This document shows, one piece after another, positions 54,786-63,945 of a stretch of DNA of 64,000 nt (its first letter is position 1; every line of letters starts with the position of its first letter). The notes beneath the pieces are model-generated. The model did not search any database and was not told where the DNA came from. It worked only from the letters and a program-made list of their open reading frames with translations. Origin of the DNA: Micromonospora inyonensis (GTDB lineage: Bacteria > Actinomycetota > Actinomycetes > Mycobacteriales > Micromonosporaceae); assembly GCF_900091415.1 (NCBI RefSeq), contig NZ_FMHU01000002.1, positions 2,356,001 to 2,420,000 on the forward strand. The letters run 5' to 3'. The translations under genes and the position numbers were made by a program.

Positions 54786-55366
54786 CGGTGGTAGCCGTTG
54801 TGCCGGGGGCAGAGGTGACCGGCGGGGTCGAGCGGCTGGCCGCAGAGCGGGCAGGGCTGCCGCCCGGCGTTGACCACCCGCCGGGCGCGTTCGATGAACC
54901 GGCGGGTCTCCTGCGGGGTCAGCCGCACGCGGAGCCGGTCCAGGTCCTCGTCCGGTTCGACCACGTCGTCGTCATCGTCGTCGTCGTCGTCCTCACCCAG
55001 TTCGACCTCGACCTCCGTCTCGCCCGCGGCGATCGCCTCGATCACCACGGTCGACGTGTCGACGTCGAACGCCAGGCCCAGGGTGCCGACCCGGAACTCC
55101 TCGTCCACCGGCGTGTCCAACGGGTCGTTGTCAGCCGCACCGGCGGCCGGCAGCTCGGGCAGCTCGACGCCGAAGCGCCGCTGCGCCTCGGTGAGGAGTT
55201 CCTCCAGCTTCTCGGCCAGCAGGGAAACCTGGACCTTCTCCAGCGCGACACTGACCACCCGGCCAGCGCCGCGCGCCTGGAGGAAGAACGTCCGCTCCCC
55301 CGGCGGCCCCACGGTCCCAGCGACGAACCGCTCCGGCGGTTCGAAGGCGTGTACCTGGTGGGTCAT
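54782..55366 (-). CDS. DUF3090 family protein with acidic run and C-terminal zinc motif
   Basis: A 194-residue conserved actinobacterial protein: MTHQVHAFEPPERFVAGTVG, FFLQARGAGRVVSVALEKVQ, LAEKLEELL, then a stretch of nine consecutive Asp, and QETRRFIERARRVVNAGR. The C-terminus CPLCGQPLDPAGHLCPRH looks like a zinc knuckle. The Asp run comes from a GTC/GAC triplet repeat around 54960-54995 that could change in length by slippage. ATG 55366 has TAGGGT 7 nt before it (leaderless). The function is unknown; it is translated with the SCO1664-like gene. Confidence 0.88.
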   Translation of the reverse strand: MTHQVHAFEPPERFVAGTVGPPGERTFFLQARGAGRVVSVALEKVQVSLLAEKLEELLTEAQRRFGVELPELPAAGAADNDPLDTPVDEEFRVGTLGLAFDVDTSTVVIEAIAAGETEVEVELGEDDDDDDDDDVVEPDEDLDRLRVRLTPQETRRFIERARRVVNAGRQPCPLCGQPLDPAGHLCPRHNGYHR

Positions 55367-55472
55367 ACCCACGACCCTATCCGGCCGTGGGAACGGGCGT
55401 GCACCCCACCGACCCAGAACGGTCGTCCGGGCGGACGGCTCGGCGTGCCGGTCGCCACCCGGCCGGAGACGG

Positions 55473-56177
55473 TCACCGGCCGGCTCCCGCGCCCCCGCCC
55501 ACCGCGGCGTCCGAATCCGCCGCCCGGGAGGTACGGCGTCGCCGTTTGCGGGGCGCGGGGACGAGCCCGGCCAGGTCGCCGCCAGTGTCGTTGAGCCGCA
55601 GCAGGAACGGTCGGGTCGGGGTGTACCGGATCGCGGTCACCGACGCGGGGTCGGCGACGATCCGCTGGAACAGGTCCAGGTGCACGCCGAGCGCGTCCGC
55701 CACCACGGCCTTGATCACATCGCCGTGGCTGCACGCCAACCAGACCGCCTCCGGGCCGTGCTCGGCGGTGAGCCGGGCGTCCCAGGAGCGCACCGCCGCG
55801 ACCGCGCGGGCCGCCATCGCGGCCATCGCCTCTCCCCCGGGGAACACCGCCGCGCTCGGGTGCTGCTGCACCACCGGCCAGAGGGGGTCCTTGGCCAGCT
55901 TCTTGAGCGGCTGTCCCTCCCACTCGCCGTATCCGCACTCGATCAATCCGTCCTCGACCGCCGGGGACGCCTCGGGCAGGGCCAGTTCCAGGGTCTGCCG
56001 GCAACGGACCAGAGGGCTGGTCACCACGGCGGCCAGCGGCAGGACACGCAGCCGCTCGCCGACGGCGCGGGCCTGCGCCCGTCCCGTCTCGTCCAGTTCG
56101 ACCGGTTGCCGACCGGCCAGCCCGCCGTCGGCGTTCGCCGTCGTCCGGCCGTGTCGTAGAAGCAGAAGGGTCGCCAC
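55473..56177 (-). CDS. Histidine phosphatase (MSMEG_4193-type)
   Basis: A 234-residue phosphoglycerate-mutase-like phosphatase: LLLLRHGRTTANADGGLAG (catalytic RHG), VVTSPLVRCRQTLELAL, ECGYGEWEGQPLKKLAKDPLW and AVWLACSHGDVIKAVVADALG (second catalytic His). The C-terminus is an Arg-rich then Gly/Ala tail. It belongs to the family found next to DUF3090 across actinomycetes; its substrate is unknown to me. GTG 56177 has TAGGGT 6 nt upstream (leaderless). Confidence 0.9.
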   Translation of the reverse strand: MATLLLLRHGRTTANADGGLAGRQPVELDETGRAQARAVGERLRVLPLAAVVTSPLVRCRQTLELALPEASPAVEDGLIECGYGEWEGQPLKKLAKDPLWPVVQQHPSAAVFPGGEAMAAMAARAVAAVRSWDARLTAEHGPEAVWLACSHGDVIKAVVADALGVHLDLFQRIVADPASVTAIRYTPTRPFLLRLNDTGGDLAGLVPAPRKRRRRTSRAADSDAAVGGGAGAGR

Positions 56178-56506
56178 GCGACCACCCTATGGCCTGTGCC
56201 GGCGCGTTCCGCTCCTCTGCTCGTCCACACTCCCCCACCGGCCCCGTTCCCCGCCAACGTCGACGTGAGCGGCTGGCTCATTCGAGTACATCGACCCGGC
56301 GGATGGCCGGCCGGTGGGAAGCGGCGGCCAAGCTTTCTGAAACGTGCCGTCCCGGCATTCGGCGCCGGGGGAGCAGCATAAGGTGCCGGTTTGCATATGT
56401 TGCGCGGGTCCGGCCATCATTGCGGATCGGTCCCACCGCACGTGCTGTGGCAGAATCGCCAAGCACGGTGCAACGAGATTGTGACGCCGTTCAGCGAGGG
56501 AGATCT
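56178..56506. other. 329-nt intergenic region with lower GC
   Basis: It separates the phosphatase gene from the membrane glycosyltransferase-like gene. From about 56290 the sequence becomes visibly less GC-rich than the surroundings (for example TTGCATATGTTGC near 56390). No gene or clear hairpin seen; a promoter for the downstream gene probably lies here. Confidence 0.4.
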
Positions 56507-58174
56507 GTGGCGAAGCTGGTCGGCAAACACAAGATCGGTGGACGCACACGGACGGCGGGAGAAATGACAGCGGGATCCGCGCCGATTCACCTGCGAGAAT
56601 CCCTTCCCGGCTATGCGGCGGCGGCGATCGGCCTTGCGGGTGTCATGTACCGGGCTATTCTGATGGCGCTGGATGTTCCGCCGGCGAACAGCGATGAGGG
56701 CACTGCCGGCCTGGCCGCCCTGCACATCGGAGAAGGTCGGCACTGGCCGACGTTCTTCTACGGCCAAGACTACATGGGCACTTTTTATTCCTACCTCGCA
56801 GCTCCCTTGGCGCAGCTTCTGGGTTCGAGCTGGTGGGTACTTCGCCTGCCGGCACTCGCGATGTACGCGGTCTTCCTCCTACTCGTCTTCCGGCTGACGC
56901 ATACGCTCTACACACGCTGGTTCGCCGTCGTCGTCATCGCGGTCCTAGCGTTCGGGTCCGACCGGGTGGTGAAAGACCAGATCATCGGAGCTGGCGGCTA
57001 TTCCGACGTAGCCACCGCTACCGCGGGACTCATGCTGGCGTCCGCGCTTCTGGTTCTCCGGCCGGAGAAGCGACAGATTACCTTCGCGGTGTGGGGCTGG
57101 TTGGCCGGCTACGTCGTCTGGACCCACTGGCTCGCCCTGCCGTACGTCGCCGCCGCCGGACTGCTCGTGGCATGGACGAGCCGAGCAGGGCTGACCATGC
57201 GGCAGGCCTTCCTGGCGGTTGTCGGGTTCCTCCTCGGCGCAGCCCCGTTGATATGGTTCACCCACCGCTCCGATCACCCCGACTCCTTCTCGGTGCTGCT
57301 GTCTCTCAGTGGCGCGACCGAGCCGGCTGCGTGGTCGGACAGGTTGCACGGTGCGGTTCTCCTCGGCCTGCCGCTCAGTTCCGGGATGTGCGCGCCGAGT
57401 CGTTGCGAAACCTGGCAGATGTGGTGGGGGCCGGCTTACCTGATTCTGATGGTCGTGGCGGCGACCGTCGCGGTCGCGGCGATTCGTCGGGACGACCCGG
57501 ATGAACGTCGTCTGCAGGCCGGTCGGCTCGCTCTCGTCGCCGGTGCGGCGATGACCCTGGCCGCGTACATCGCGAGCTCCTCGTCGGCGACGACCCCGAT
57601 CGAGAGCGCCCGCTACCTGCACTACGGGATGGTGTCGCTGCCGGCCGTTCTCTGGCCGCTGTGGATCGGGACGAGGTCCCTGTTCGGCAGGGAGGCACGC
57701 CAACGACGTGCGACCCACCCGCGCTGGCGTGGCGTCGTCGTGGCCGTCGGCTGCACCGCACTCGCCATCGCCGTGTTCACCGGCCTGCTGGTCGCCACCG
57801 GGCAGTTGATCGCCCACCGGCCCCACTACGCCGCCAAGGCTGACGACGAACAGGAAATTCTGGACCGTCTGCGGGCGGCTGGCATCGCCCACGTCTACTC
57901 CGAGTACTGGACGTGCAACCGGCTTGCCTACCGCAGCGGGGAGCGGATCCGTTGCGCGGTCCTCGACGAGGACCTGACGCCCGGGTTCGACCGGTACCGG
58001 CCGTACCGCGACCAGGTCCGGCAGTCGGAGCAGGTGGCCTACGTTCTACCCGACTCGAGTGCCATGGCGGACAACTTCGCCCGGTCAGCCCCGGCGGGCG
58101 TCGACGTCGTTTCCCTGCACGACGTCGCGGGTTACCAGGTATACCTCTGCCGTCAGAAGCCGACGCGGAACTGA
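56507..58174 (+). CDS. Polytopic membrane protein, probable GT-C glycosyltransferase
   Basis: A 555-residue protein with about eleven membrane helices. After the first helix comes PPANSDEGTAGLAALHIGEGRHWPTFFYGQDYMGTFYSYL; the acidic DE pair followed by a large first outer loop is the layout of ArnT/PMT-like GT-C transferases, which use polyprenyl-phosphate sugars. Then multiple helices and a C-terminal outer domain with CNRLAYRSGERIRC, possibly a disulfide. GTG 56507 has GAGGGAG 4 nt upstream. GC content and codon use (for example TTT TAT) are lower than in the neighbours, and it interrupts a conserved gene order, which suggests acquisition. The donor sugar and acceptor are unknown. Confidence 0.75.
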   Translation: MAKLVGKHKIGGRTRTAGEMTAGSAPIHLRESLPGYAAAAIGLAGVMYRAILMALDVPPANSDEGTAGLAALHIGEGRHWPTFFYGQDYMGTFYSYLAAPLAQLLGSSWWVLRLPALAMYAVFLLLVFRLTHTLYTRWFAVVVIAVLAFGSDRVVKDQIIGAGGYSDVATATAGLMLASALLVLRPEKRQITFAVWGWLAGYVVWTHWLALPYVAAAGLLVAWTSRAGLTMRQAFLAVVGFLLGAAPLIWFTHRSDHPDSFSVLLSLSGATEPAAWSDRLHGAVLLGLPLSSGMCAPSRCETWQMWWGPAYLILMVVAATVAVAAIRRDDPDERRLQAGRLALVAGAAMTLAAYIASSSSATTPIESARYLHYGMVSLPAVLWPLWIGTRSLFGREARQRRATHPRWRGVVVAVGCTALAIAVFTGLLVATGQLIAHRPHYAAKADDEQEILDRLRAAGIAHVYSEYWTCNRLAYRSGERIRCAVLDEDLTPGFDRYRPYRDQVRQSEQVAYVLPDSSAMADNFARSAPAGVDVVSLHDVAGYQVYLCRQKPTRN

Positions 58175-58526
58175 TCCACCGCCCGATGGCGCGGGTCATC
58201 GACACGGAGCGCGGCCAGCCGCGCCGAGGCGGTCGATCAACGGCGACCAAGACCAGCGGAAGAACGGCCCAGCGAGGAGGCAGGGGCACACCGCGCGGTG
58301 GCGCAGATCCCGTCGCGATCTGTCCACCGGTCTGTCTCGGTGCGCACCCGCTCCATCCCAGGGCCGGGCGTCGACTCTCGCCCCATGAAGGCGGGTGTCA
58401 CGTCACGGGCGCGGTCCAGCGAAGACCAGCACCCGCGACGCCCCTGCGTCTACCCACCGGCCATCGACTCCCACCGCGAAGGCCGGCACCCGGACAGGGT
58501 GCCGGCCCGTCACGCGTCGCCGAACC
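58175..58526. other. 352-nt intergenic region
   Basis: It lies between convergent genes. Apart from the terminator hairpin at 58481-58507 I see nothing: no convincing reading frame on either strand and no repeat shared with other gaps. Confidence 0.5.
58481..58507 (-). terminator. Perfect 11-bp hairpin terminator after uppP
   Basis: GGCCGGCACCC (58481-58491) and GGGTGCCGGCC (58497-58507) with loop GGACA, 19 nt beyond the uppP stop; it may also serve the convergent gene. Confidence 0.8.
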
Positions 58527-59363
58527 TCAAGTGGCGGAGATGGTGCCGGTCATCAGCAGCGCCAGCACCAGGGTGCCGAGGGCCACCCGGTAGAGGACGA
58601 ACACGTACAGGGTGTGGTGCGCGACGTAGCGGAGCAGCCAGGCGATCGCCGCGTACCCGATGGCGAACGCGATCACGGTCGCCACCACCATCTGGGCCAC
58701 GCTGGGGACCGAGGTCCCGGGTGCGGCCGGTTCGAAGACGTCACCCAGGCTGAACACGCCGGACATCACCACGGCCGGGATGGCCAGCAGGAACGAGTAG
58801 CGGGCCGCCGCCTCCCGGGTCAGGTTGAGCATCAGGCCGGCGGTGAGCGTACCGCCGGACCGGGAGACCCCCGGGATCAGCGCCATCGCCTGGGCGAAGC
58901 CCATCACCACGCCGTCGGACATCCGGAAGTTCGCCAGGGTGCGGGTCTGCCGGCCCCAGTACTCGGCGAAGGCGAGCACGAACGCGAAGACGATGAGCGT
59001 GGTGGCCACCAGCCAGAGATTGCGGGCGGCGGTCTGGATCTGGTCCTTGAACAGGAAACCGAAGGTGCCGATCGGGATCGAGCCGACGATCACGTACCAG
59101 CCCATCCGGTAGTCGAGGCTGGAGCGGACCGACCTGTCGCGGATGCCGACCAGCCAGACCCGGGTGATCCGCCAGATGTCCTTGGCGAAGTAGATCAGTA
59201 CGGCCGCCTCGGTGCCGAGCTGGGTCACCGCCGTGAACGACGCCCCGGCGTCCCGCTCGAAGAAGATCGCCGACGTGATCCGCAGGTGGCCGGACGAGCT
59301 GACCGGGAGGAACTCGGTGAGACCCTGGACGATGCCGAGAACGATCGCCTCGATCCAGCTCAC
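58527..59363 (-). CDS. uppP: Undecaprenyl-diphosphatase UppP
   Basis: A 278-residue membrane enzyme that recycles the cell-wall lipid carrier by removing phosphate from undecaprenyl diphosphate. The two inverted repeats carry [21 protein letters not shown] (E and SSSGH) and [17 protein letters not shown] (PGxSRSGxT). About eight hydrophobic segments; the active site faces outward. Its ATG overlaps the upstream oxidoreductase stop by 4 nt. It may also serve a lipid-linked sugar used by the convergent GT-C gene. Confidence 0.96.
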   Translation of the reverse strand: MSWIEAIVLGIVQGLTEFLPVSSSGHLRITSAIFFERDAGASFTAVTQLGTEAAVLIYFAKDIWRITRVWLVGIRDRSVRSSLDYRMGWYVIVGSIPIGTFGFLFKDQIQTAARNLWLVATTLIVFAFVLAFAEYWGRQTRTLANFRMSDGVVMGFAQAMALIPGVSRSGGTLTAGLMLNLTREAAARYSFLLAIPAVVMSGVFSLGDVFEPAAPGTSVPSVAQMVVATVIAFAIGYAAIAWLLRYVAHHTLYVFVLYRVALGTLVLALLMTGTISAT

Positions 59364-60412
59364 TCGCCCACTCCCGCGAGTTCCAGCGCCTCCGCGCAGG
59401 TGCGCAGGGTCTGCACGCCGCTTTCCCGGTCGGCCACGAAGAGGGTCAGCGACAGGGTGGTGACGCCGGCGGCGGCGTACTCGCGCATCCGCTCGGCGAT
59501 GCGCTCCTTTCCGCCGAGCAGCGAGGTGCGGTCGATGAACTCCGTCGGCACCGCGGCGGCGGCGTCCCGCTGCCGCTTGGCGAGGTAGAGGTCCTGCACC
59601 TCGCGGGCCGCGTCACCGTAGCCCATCCGGGTGGCGAGCTGGTTGTAGAAGTTCTGCTGGCGGCTGCCCATGCCGCCGACGTAGAGCGCGGCGTAGAAGC
59701 GGACCAGCTCGGCACAGGCGGCGACGTCGTCACCGACCACCACCGGCACCGACGGTACGACGTCGAAGCCGGCCAGCTCCTTGCCGGCCTTCGCCCGGCC
59801 GGCGCGGACCGCCGCGAGCTGTTCCTCGGCGTACTCCGGCGCGTAGAAGACGGCCAGCCAGCCGTCGGCGATCTCCCCGGCCAGTTCCAGGTTCTTCGGA
59901 CCCACGGCGGCGAGGTAGATCGGGATGTGCTCGCGCGGCGGGCGGAAGCCGAGCCGGAGCGCCTTGCCGGGGCCGTCGGGCAGCGGGAGTGTGTAGTGCT
60001 CGCCCGCGTAGGCGACCTCCTTCCGGCCGATGGCGAGCTTGACGATGTCGACGTACTCGCGGGTCCGGGCGAGGGGCTTGGCGAACCGGACGCCGTGCCA
60101 CCCCTCGGAGACCTGCGGGCCGGAGACCCCCAGGCCGAGCCGGAACCGGCCACCGGAGAGCGCGTCGATGGTGGCCGCGGTCATCGCGGTCGCCGCCGGG
60201 GTCCGCCCCGGGATCTGCATCACCGCGCTGCCCACGTCGATCCGTTCGGTCTGCCCGGCGATCCACGCCAGCATGCTCGGCGAGTCGGAGCCGTAGGCCT
60301 CCGCCGTCCACACCACCGAATAGCCGAGCCGGTCCGCCTCCTGGGCCAGAGCCAGGTGGTCTGCCGGCGTGCTCCACGCCGTCTGGTATCCGAGGCTGAG
60401 CCCGAGTCGCAT
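59360..60412 (-). CDS. LLM-class F420-dependent oxidoreductase
   Basis: A 350-residue TIM-barrel enzyme of the luciferase-like group: [80 protein letters not shown] and [13 protein letters not shown]. These patterns fit F420-dependent members such as those beside uppP in mycobacteria. The substrate is unknown. ATG 60412 has GGGGGAGG upstream. It is co-transcribed with uppP (ATGA overlap). Confidence 0.9.
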   Translation of the reverse strand: MRLGLSLGYQTAWSTPADHLALAQEADRLGYSVVWTAEAYGSDSPSMLAWIAGQTERIDVGSAVMQIPGRTPAATAMTAATIDALSGGRFRLGLGVSGPQVSEGWHGVRFAKPLARTREYVDIVKLAIGRKEVAYAGEHYTLPLPDGPGKALRLGFRPPREHIPIYLAAVGPKNLELAGEIADGWLAVFYAPEYAEEQLAAVRAGRAKAGKELAGFDVVPSVPVVVGDDVAACAELVRFYAALYVGGMGSRQQNFYNQLATRMGYGDAAREVQDLYLAKRQRDAAAAVPTEFIDRTSLLGGKERIAERMREYAAAGVTTLSLTLFVADRESGVQTLRTCAEALELAGVGE

Positions 60413-60592
60413 GGTCCTCCCCCATCCCGCACCACGAGTCGCACCAGGTTACGCAATGCCGGCAACGGGACCGACCACCGCCTCGTCCCGTGGGAGCGCG
60501 GCCGGACGTACCCGGCACGCATGGCCGGGACGGTCGGAGAGTTGACGGAGACGAGGATGTCGGTGCGCGCCGGTTCGAAATAAGGTTCATGC

Positions 60593-61561
60593 ATGCAACA
60601 GCGACCGCTCGGCCGAAGCGGGCTGGCGGTTTCCCGGCTCGCGCTCGGCACTATGACCTGGGGTCGGGACACCGACGCCGACGATGCGGCCGCCCAACTG
60701 AAGGGCTACCTCGACGCGGGCGGCAATCTGGTCGACACCGCCGACGTCTACGGCGACGGGGACGCCGAGTCGGTGATCGGCTCGCTGCTGGGCACCCTCG
60801 TGCCCCGCGACGACCTGCTCATCGCGACCAAGGCCGGTCTGCGGCCGGGCACCCGCCGCCGGGACGGATCCCGGGGGCACCTGCTACGGACGTTGGACGC
60901 CTCGCTGCGCCGGCTCGGCACCGACCACGTCGACCTGTGGCAGGTGCACGGATACGACCCGGACACCCCACTGGAGGAGACGCTGTCGGCGCTCGACCAC
61001 GCGGTCACCAGCGGGCGGGTCCGGTACGTGGGGGTGTCGAACTTCTCCGGCTGGCAGACCGCCCGGGCCGCCGCGTGGCAGGCGGCCTACCCCGGCCGCG
61101 CGCCGGTGGTCGCCGCGCAGGTCGAGTACTCGCTGCTGGAGCGGGGGGTCGAGCGGGAGGTGCTGCCGGCCTGCGCCGCCATGGGGCTCGGGGTGCTGCC
61201 CTGGTCGCCACTGGGCCGGGGGGTGCTCACCGGCAAGTACCGGCACGGCCGTCCGGCCGACTCGCGCGCCACCTCGTCGCATTTCGCTCCGTTCGTCGCC
61301 CCCTACCTGGAGCCTCGCTGCTCCAGCATCGTGGAGGCGGTGGCCACCGCCGCCGGCGGGCTCGGCGTGTCACCGCTGGAGGTGGCGCTGGCCTGGGTCC
61401 GGGACCGGCCCGGCGTGGTCGCGCCGATCCTCGGCGCGCGGACCGTCGGCCAGCTGCTCGGCGCGTTGCAGGTCGATCGGATCACCCTGCCGGAGGAGAT
61501 CACCACGGCGCTCGACGACGTCTCGGCGGTCGAGGTCGGCTACCCGGAACGCGCCGGCTGA
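60593..61561 (+). CDS. Aldo/keto reductase
   Basis: A 322-residue NADPH-dependent AKR barrel. Catalytic residues visible: D and Y in NLVDTADVYGDG, K in LLIATKAGLRPG and H in DLWQVHGYDPDTPLEETL; cofactor region at the C-terminus VVAPILGARTVGQLLGAL. RYVGVSNFSGWQ is the family's middle motif. ATG 60593 follows TAAGGT by 6 nt (leaderless). It diverges from the LLM oxidoreductase gene. The substrate is not readable. Confidence 0.92.
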   Translation: MQQRPLGRSGLAVSRLALGTMTWGRDTDADDAAAQLKGYLDAGGNLVDTADVYGDGDAESVIGSLLGTLVPRDDLLIATKAGLRPGTRRRDGSRGHLLRTLDASLRRLGTDHVDLWQVHGYDPDTPLEETLSALDHAVTSGRVRYVGVSNFSGWQTARAAAWQAAYPGRAPVVAAQVEYSLLERGVEREVLPACAAMGLGVLPWSPLGRGVLTGKYRHGRPADSRATSSHFAPFVAPYLEPRCSSIVEAVATAAGGLGVSPLEVALAWVRDRPGVVAPILGARTVGQLLGALQVDRITLPEEITTALDDVSAVEVGYPERAG

Positions 61562-61616
61562 CCGGCCCGGCCCGACCGGGTGGCGCCACGTCGCCGGGCT
61601 GGGCAGCATAGGCGGC

Positions 61617-61808
61617 ATGGACTACGAGTACGCGCCGCTGCGGCTACCGCCGAACGTCGACCGGGTGACCGCCGCGGTGCAGCTGGCGATCCAGGCCGAG
61701 TACGCCGGCTGGGAGCTGGCCCGGGTACGGCTGTACCGGGACGGCACCCGCCAGGTGGTACTGCGTCGCCGTCGGGTCAACCAGCCACAGCCGGGCCTGT
61801 CCTACTGA
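61617..61808 (+). CDS. DUF5703 family small protein
   Basis: A 63-residue protein: MDYEYAPLRLPPNVDRVTAAVQL, IQAEYAGWELARVRLYRDGTRQVVLRRRRV. It is short, basic at the C-terminus and without membrane helix; it resembles the actinobacterial DUF5703 family seen at this locus. The alternating pattern suggests a small alpha/beta fold. The function is unknown. TAGGCG lies 2 nt before the ATG, too close for a standard leaderless start. Confidence 0.75.
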   Translation: MDYEYAPLRLPPNVDRVTAAVQLAIQAEYAGWELARVRLYRDGTRQVVLRRRRVNQPQPGLSY

Positions 61809-61841
61809 CGGCGCCGCCGACGGCGGACCCGTCCCGCACCG

Positions 61842-61881
61842 ACGCCACGGGCCCGGGCCGTTCGGCTCGGCCCGTGGCGTC
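61842..61881. terminator. Bidirectional 13-bp hairpin terminator
   Basis: GACGCCACGGGCC (61842-61854) pairs perfectly with GGCCCGTGGCGTC (61869-61881). It sits between the stops of two convergent genes (61808 and 61893). Confidence 0.8.
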
Positions 61882-61892
61882 CGACGGGGCAC

Positions 61893-62552
61893 TCAGTGCG
61901 TGTGCCCCAGTTCGTCCTCGTCCAGGTCGAGGAAGGGGTGTTCGTCGAGCCGGCCGACCAGGCGGTCGTCGGCAGCCGGCTGGAAGGGGCCGACCGGATC
62001 GTCGTCGTCGAACGATTCCAGGTCGACCGGGGTGCCCACCTCGCTGACCATCACTACCCCGTCGAGCGGCTCCAGCTCGGGAACGTCCAGCGCGCTGAGC
62101 GAGCCGTCGCCGCTCTGCAGCAGTTCCAGCACCGCCTCGCCGACGCCCTCGACCGGGGCCGGCTCGTCGTCGGCCGGGGTGCCCTCCCGACGGGCCACCT
62201 CCGCGGCGCGGATCAGCGCCGACACGCTCGGAACCCGGTAGTCGCGGCGCTGGCGTACGGAGATCACCTGCGGGTGCGGGTCGGTGGGCTCGGCGCCCTC
62301 GCCGTCCGGGCCGAAGTGCGCGTCGGCCTCGTTCGGGTCGATCGACTCCACGTCCCACGGAGTGACCTCGCCGAAGGCGTCGAGGAGCTGCTCGTCGTAG
62401 GCGAAGGAGGCGTTGTTCAACTCGACGTACGCCTGCCAGACGTCGTCGTCGTCGACCCGGCCCTGGGCGGCGCGGACCGCGGCCAGGTGCCGGCGGGCCG
62501 CGTCGATCACCCGCTCGAGGGCAGCGTCCAGCTCAACGTGCTGGTCGGTCAT
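61893..62552 (-). CDS. Hypothetical acidic protein
   Basis: A 219-residue, strongly acidic soluble protein. N-terminal helix VELDAALERVIDAARRHLAAVRAAQG, then VWQAYVELNNASFAYDEQLLDAFGEVTPWDVESI, QVISVRQRRDYRVPSVSALIRAAEVARRE and an Asp/Glu-rich C-terminus ending FLDLDEDELGHTH. No signal, membrane helix or known motif. It starts 67 nt after the M20 peptidase stop and may share its transcript. Similar acidic proteins are found in other actinomycetes; I know no function. Confidence 0.75.
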   Translation of the reverse strand: MTDQHVELDAALERVIDAARRHLAAVRAAQGRVDDDDVWQAYVELNNASFAYDEQLLDAFGEVTPWDVESIDPNEADAHFGPDGEGAEPTDPHPQVISVRQRRDYRVPSVSALIRAAEVARREGTPADDEPAPVEGVGEAVLELLQSGDGSLSALDVPELEPLDGVVMVSEVGTPVDLESFDDDDPVGPFQPAADDRLVGRLDEHPFLDLDEDELGHTH

Positions 62553-62619
62553 GTGAGGAAGTCCCTTTCGCGATGGGGGGAAGAAGCCGTACCGGTGGCG
62601 CGTCGCGGCGCGGTGCCGG

Positions 62620-63945
62620 TCAGCAGGTGCGGAGGAACCGGTCGAGAACCCGCACGCCGAACTGTAGTCCGTCCACCGGAACCCGCTCGTCGATGCCGTG
62701 GAAGAGCGCGGAGAAATTCAGGTCGGGCGGGAGCCGGAGCGGGGCGAACCCGAAGCAGCGGATGCCGAGCTGGGCGAACGCCTTGGCGTCGGTGCCGCCG
62801 GAGAGCATGTACGGCACCGGCCGGGCCCCCGGGTCCTCGGCGCGCAGCGCGGCGGACATCGCCTCCACCAGCGCCCCGTCGAAGGTGGTCTCCAGGGCGG
62901 GCTGGCGCTGGATGTACTCGATGTCGATGCCCGGGCCGACCAGCTCGCGCAGCTGCTGTTCCAGCATCTCGGACTGGCCGGGCAGGCTGCGGCAGTCGAT
63001 GGTGGCGGTGGCCCGGCCGGGGATGACGTTGTCCTTGTAGCCGGCGGCCAGTCGGGTCGGGTTGGCGGTGCTACGGACGGTGGCGCCGATGATGTTGGCG
63101 ATCGGGCCCAGCCGGGCGATCGCGGTCTCCGGGTCGTCCGGGTCGAGCTCGACGCCGAGCACCTCGGAGACCGCCTCCAGGAACGCCCGGACCGTCGGGG
63201 TGACGGTCAGCGGGAAACGGTGTCGACCGATCCGGGCGACCGCCTCGGCGAGCGCGGTGACCGCGTTGTCGTCGTGCACGAACGAGCCGTGCCCGGGACG
63301 CCCCTTGGCGTGCAGCCGCAGCCAGTCGATGCCCTTCTCGGCGGTCTCGATGAGGTAGAGCCGGGTGGCGTCGTCCACGGTGTAGGAGAAGCCACCCACC
63401 TCGCCGACCGCCTCGGTGCAGCCGTCGAAGAGGTCCCGGTGGCGCTCGGCCAGGAAGTGCGCGCCGTAGTCGCTGCCCGCCTCCTCGTCGGCGGTGTAGC
63501 ACAGCACGATGTCCCGGGGCGGCCGGACGCCGGTGCGCTGCCAGTGGCGGACCACGGCCAGCACCATCGCGTCGAAGTCCTTCATGTCGATCGCGCCGCG
63601 CCCCCACAGGTACCCGTCGCGGATCTCGCCGGAGAAGGGGTGCACCGACCACTCGTCGGCGTCGGCGGGGACGACGTCGAGGTGGCCGTGCACCAGCAGG
63701 GCGCCCCGGCCCGGGTCGGCGCCGGGGATCCGGGCGACCAGGTTGGCCCGGCCGGGGGCCGACTCCAGCAGGGTGGCGTCGACGCCGACCTCGGCCAGCT
63801 TCTCCGCGACGTACTCGGCCGCCTGCCGCTCGCCGGCGCTGGTGGCATTGTCGCCGGTGTTGGTGGTGTCGATCCGCAGCAGGTCACGGCAGAGTGCCAC
63901 GACCTCGTCGGTGGGCTCGGGCACGGCGGGTACGGGGTCGGTCAT
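62620..63945 (-). CDS. M20-family metallopeptidase/deacylase
   Basis: A 441-residue di-zinc hydrolase. Metal and catalytic motifs: LLVHGHLDVVPADADEW (His ligand and Asp), GRGAIDMKDFDAMV (bridging Asp), CYTADEEAGSDYGAHFL (catalytic Glu plus ligand) and a C-terminal His in FHGIDERVPVD. The central dimerisation domain begins GIDWLRLHAKGRPGHGSF. Such enzymes cleave peptides or N-acyl amino acids in the cytosol. ATG 63945 follows TAAGAA by 7 nt (leaderless type). The position beyond uppP matches mycobacterial gene order. Confidence 0.92.
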   Translation of the reverse strand: MTDPVPAVPEPTDEVVALCRDLLRIDTTNTGDNATSAGERQAAEYVAEKLAEVGVDATLLESAPGRANLVARIPGADPGRGALLVHGHLDVVPADADEWSVHPFSGEIRDGYLWGRGAIDMKDFDAMVLAVVRHWQRTGVRPPRDIVLCYTADEEAGSDYGAHFLAERHRDLFDGCTEAVGEVGGFSYTVDDATRLYLIETAEKGIDWLRLHAKGRPGHGSFVHDDNAVTALAEAVARIGRHRFPLTVTPTVRAFLEAVSEVLGVELDPDDPETAIARLGPIANIIGATVRSTANPTRLAAGYKDNVIPGRATATIDCRSLPGQSEMLEQQLRELVGPGIDIEYIQRQPALETTFDGALVEAMSAALRAEDPGARPVPYMLSGGTDAKAFAQLGIRCFGFAPLRLPPDLNFSALFHGIDERVPVDGLQFGVRVLDRFLRTC

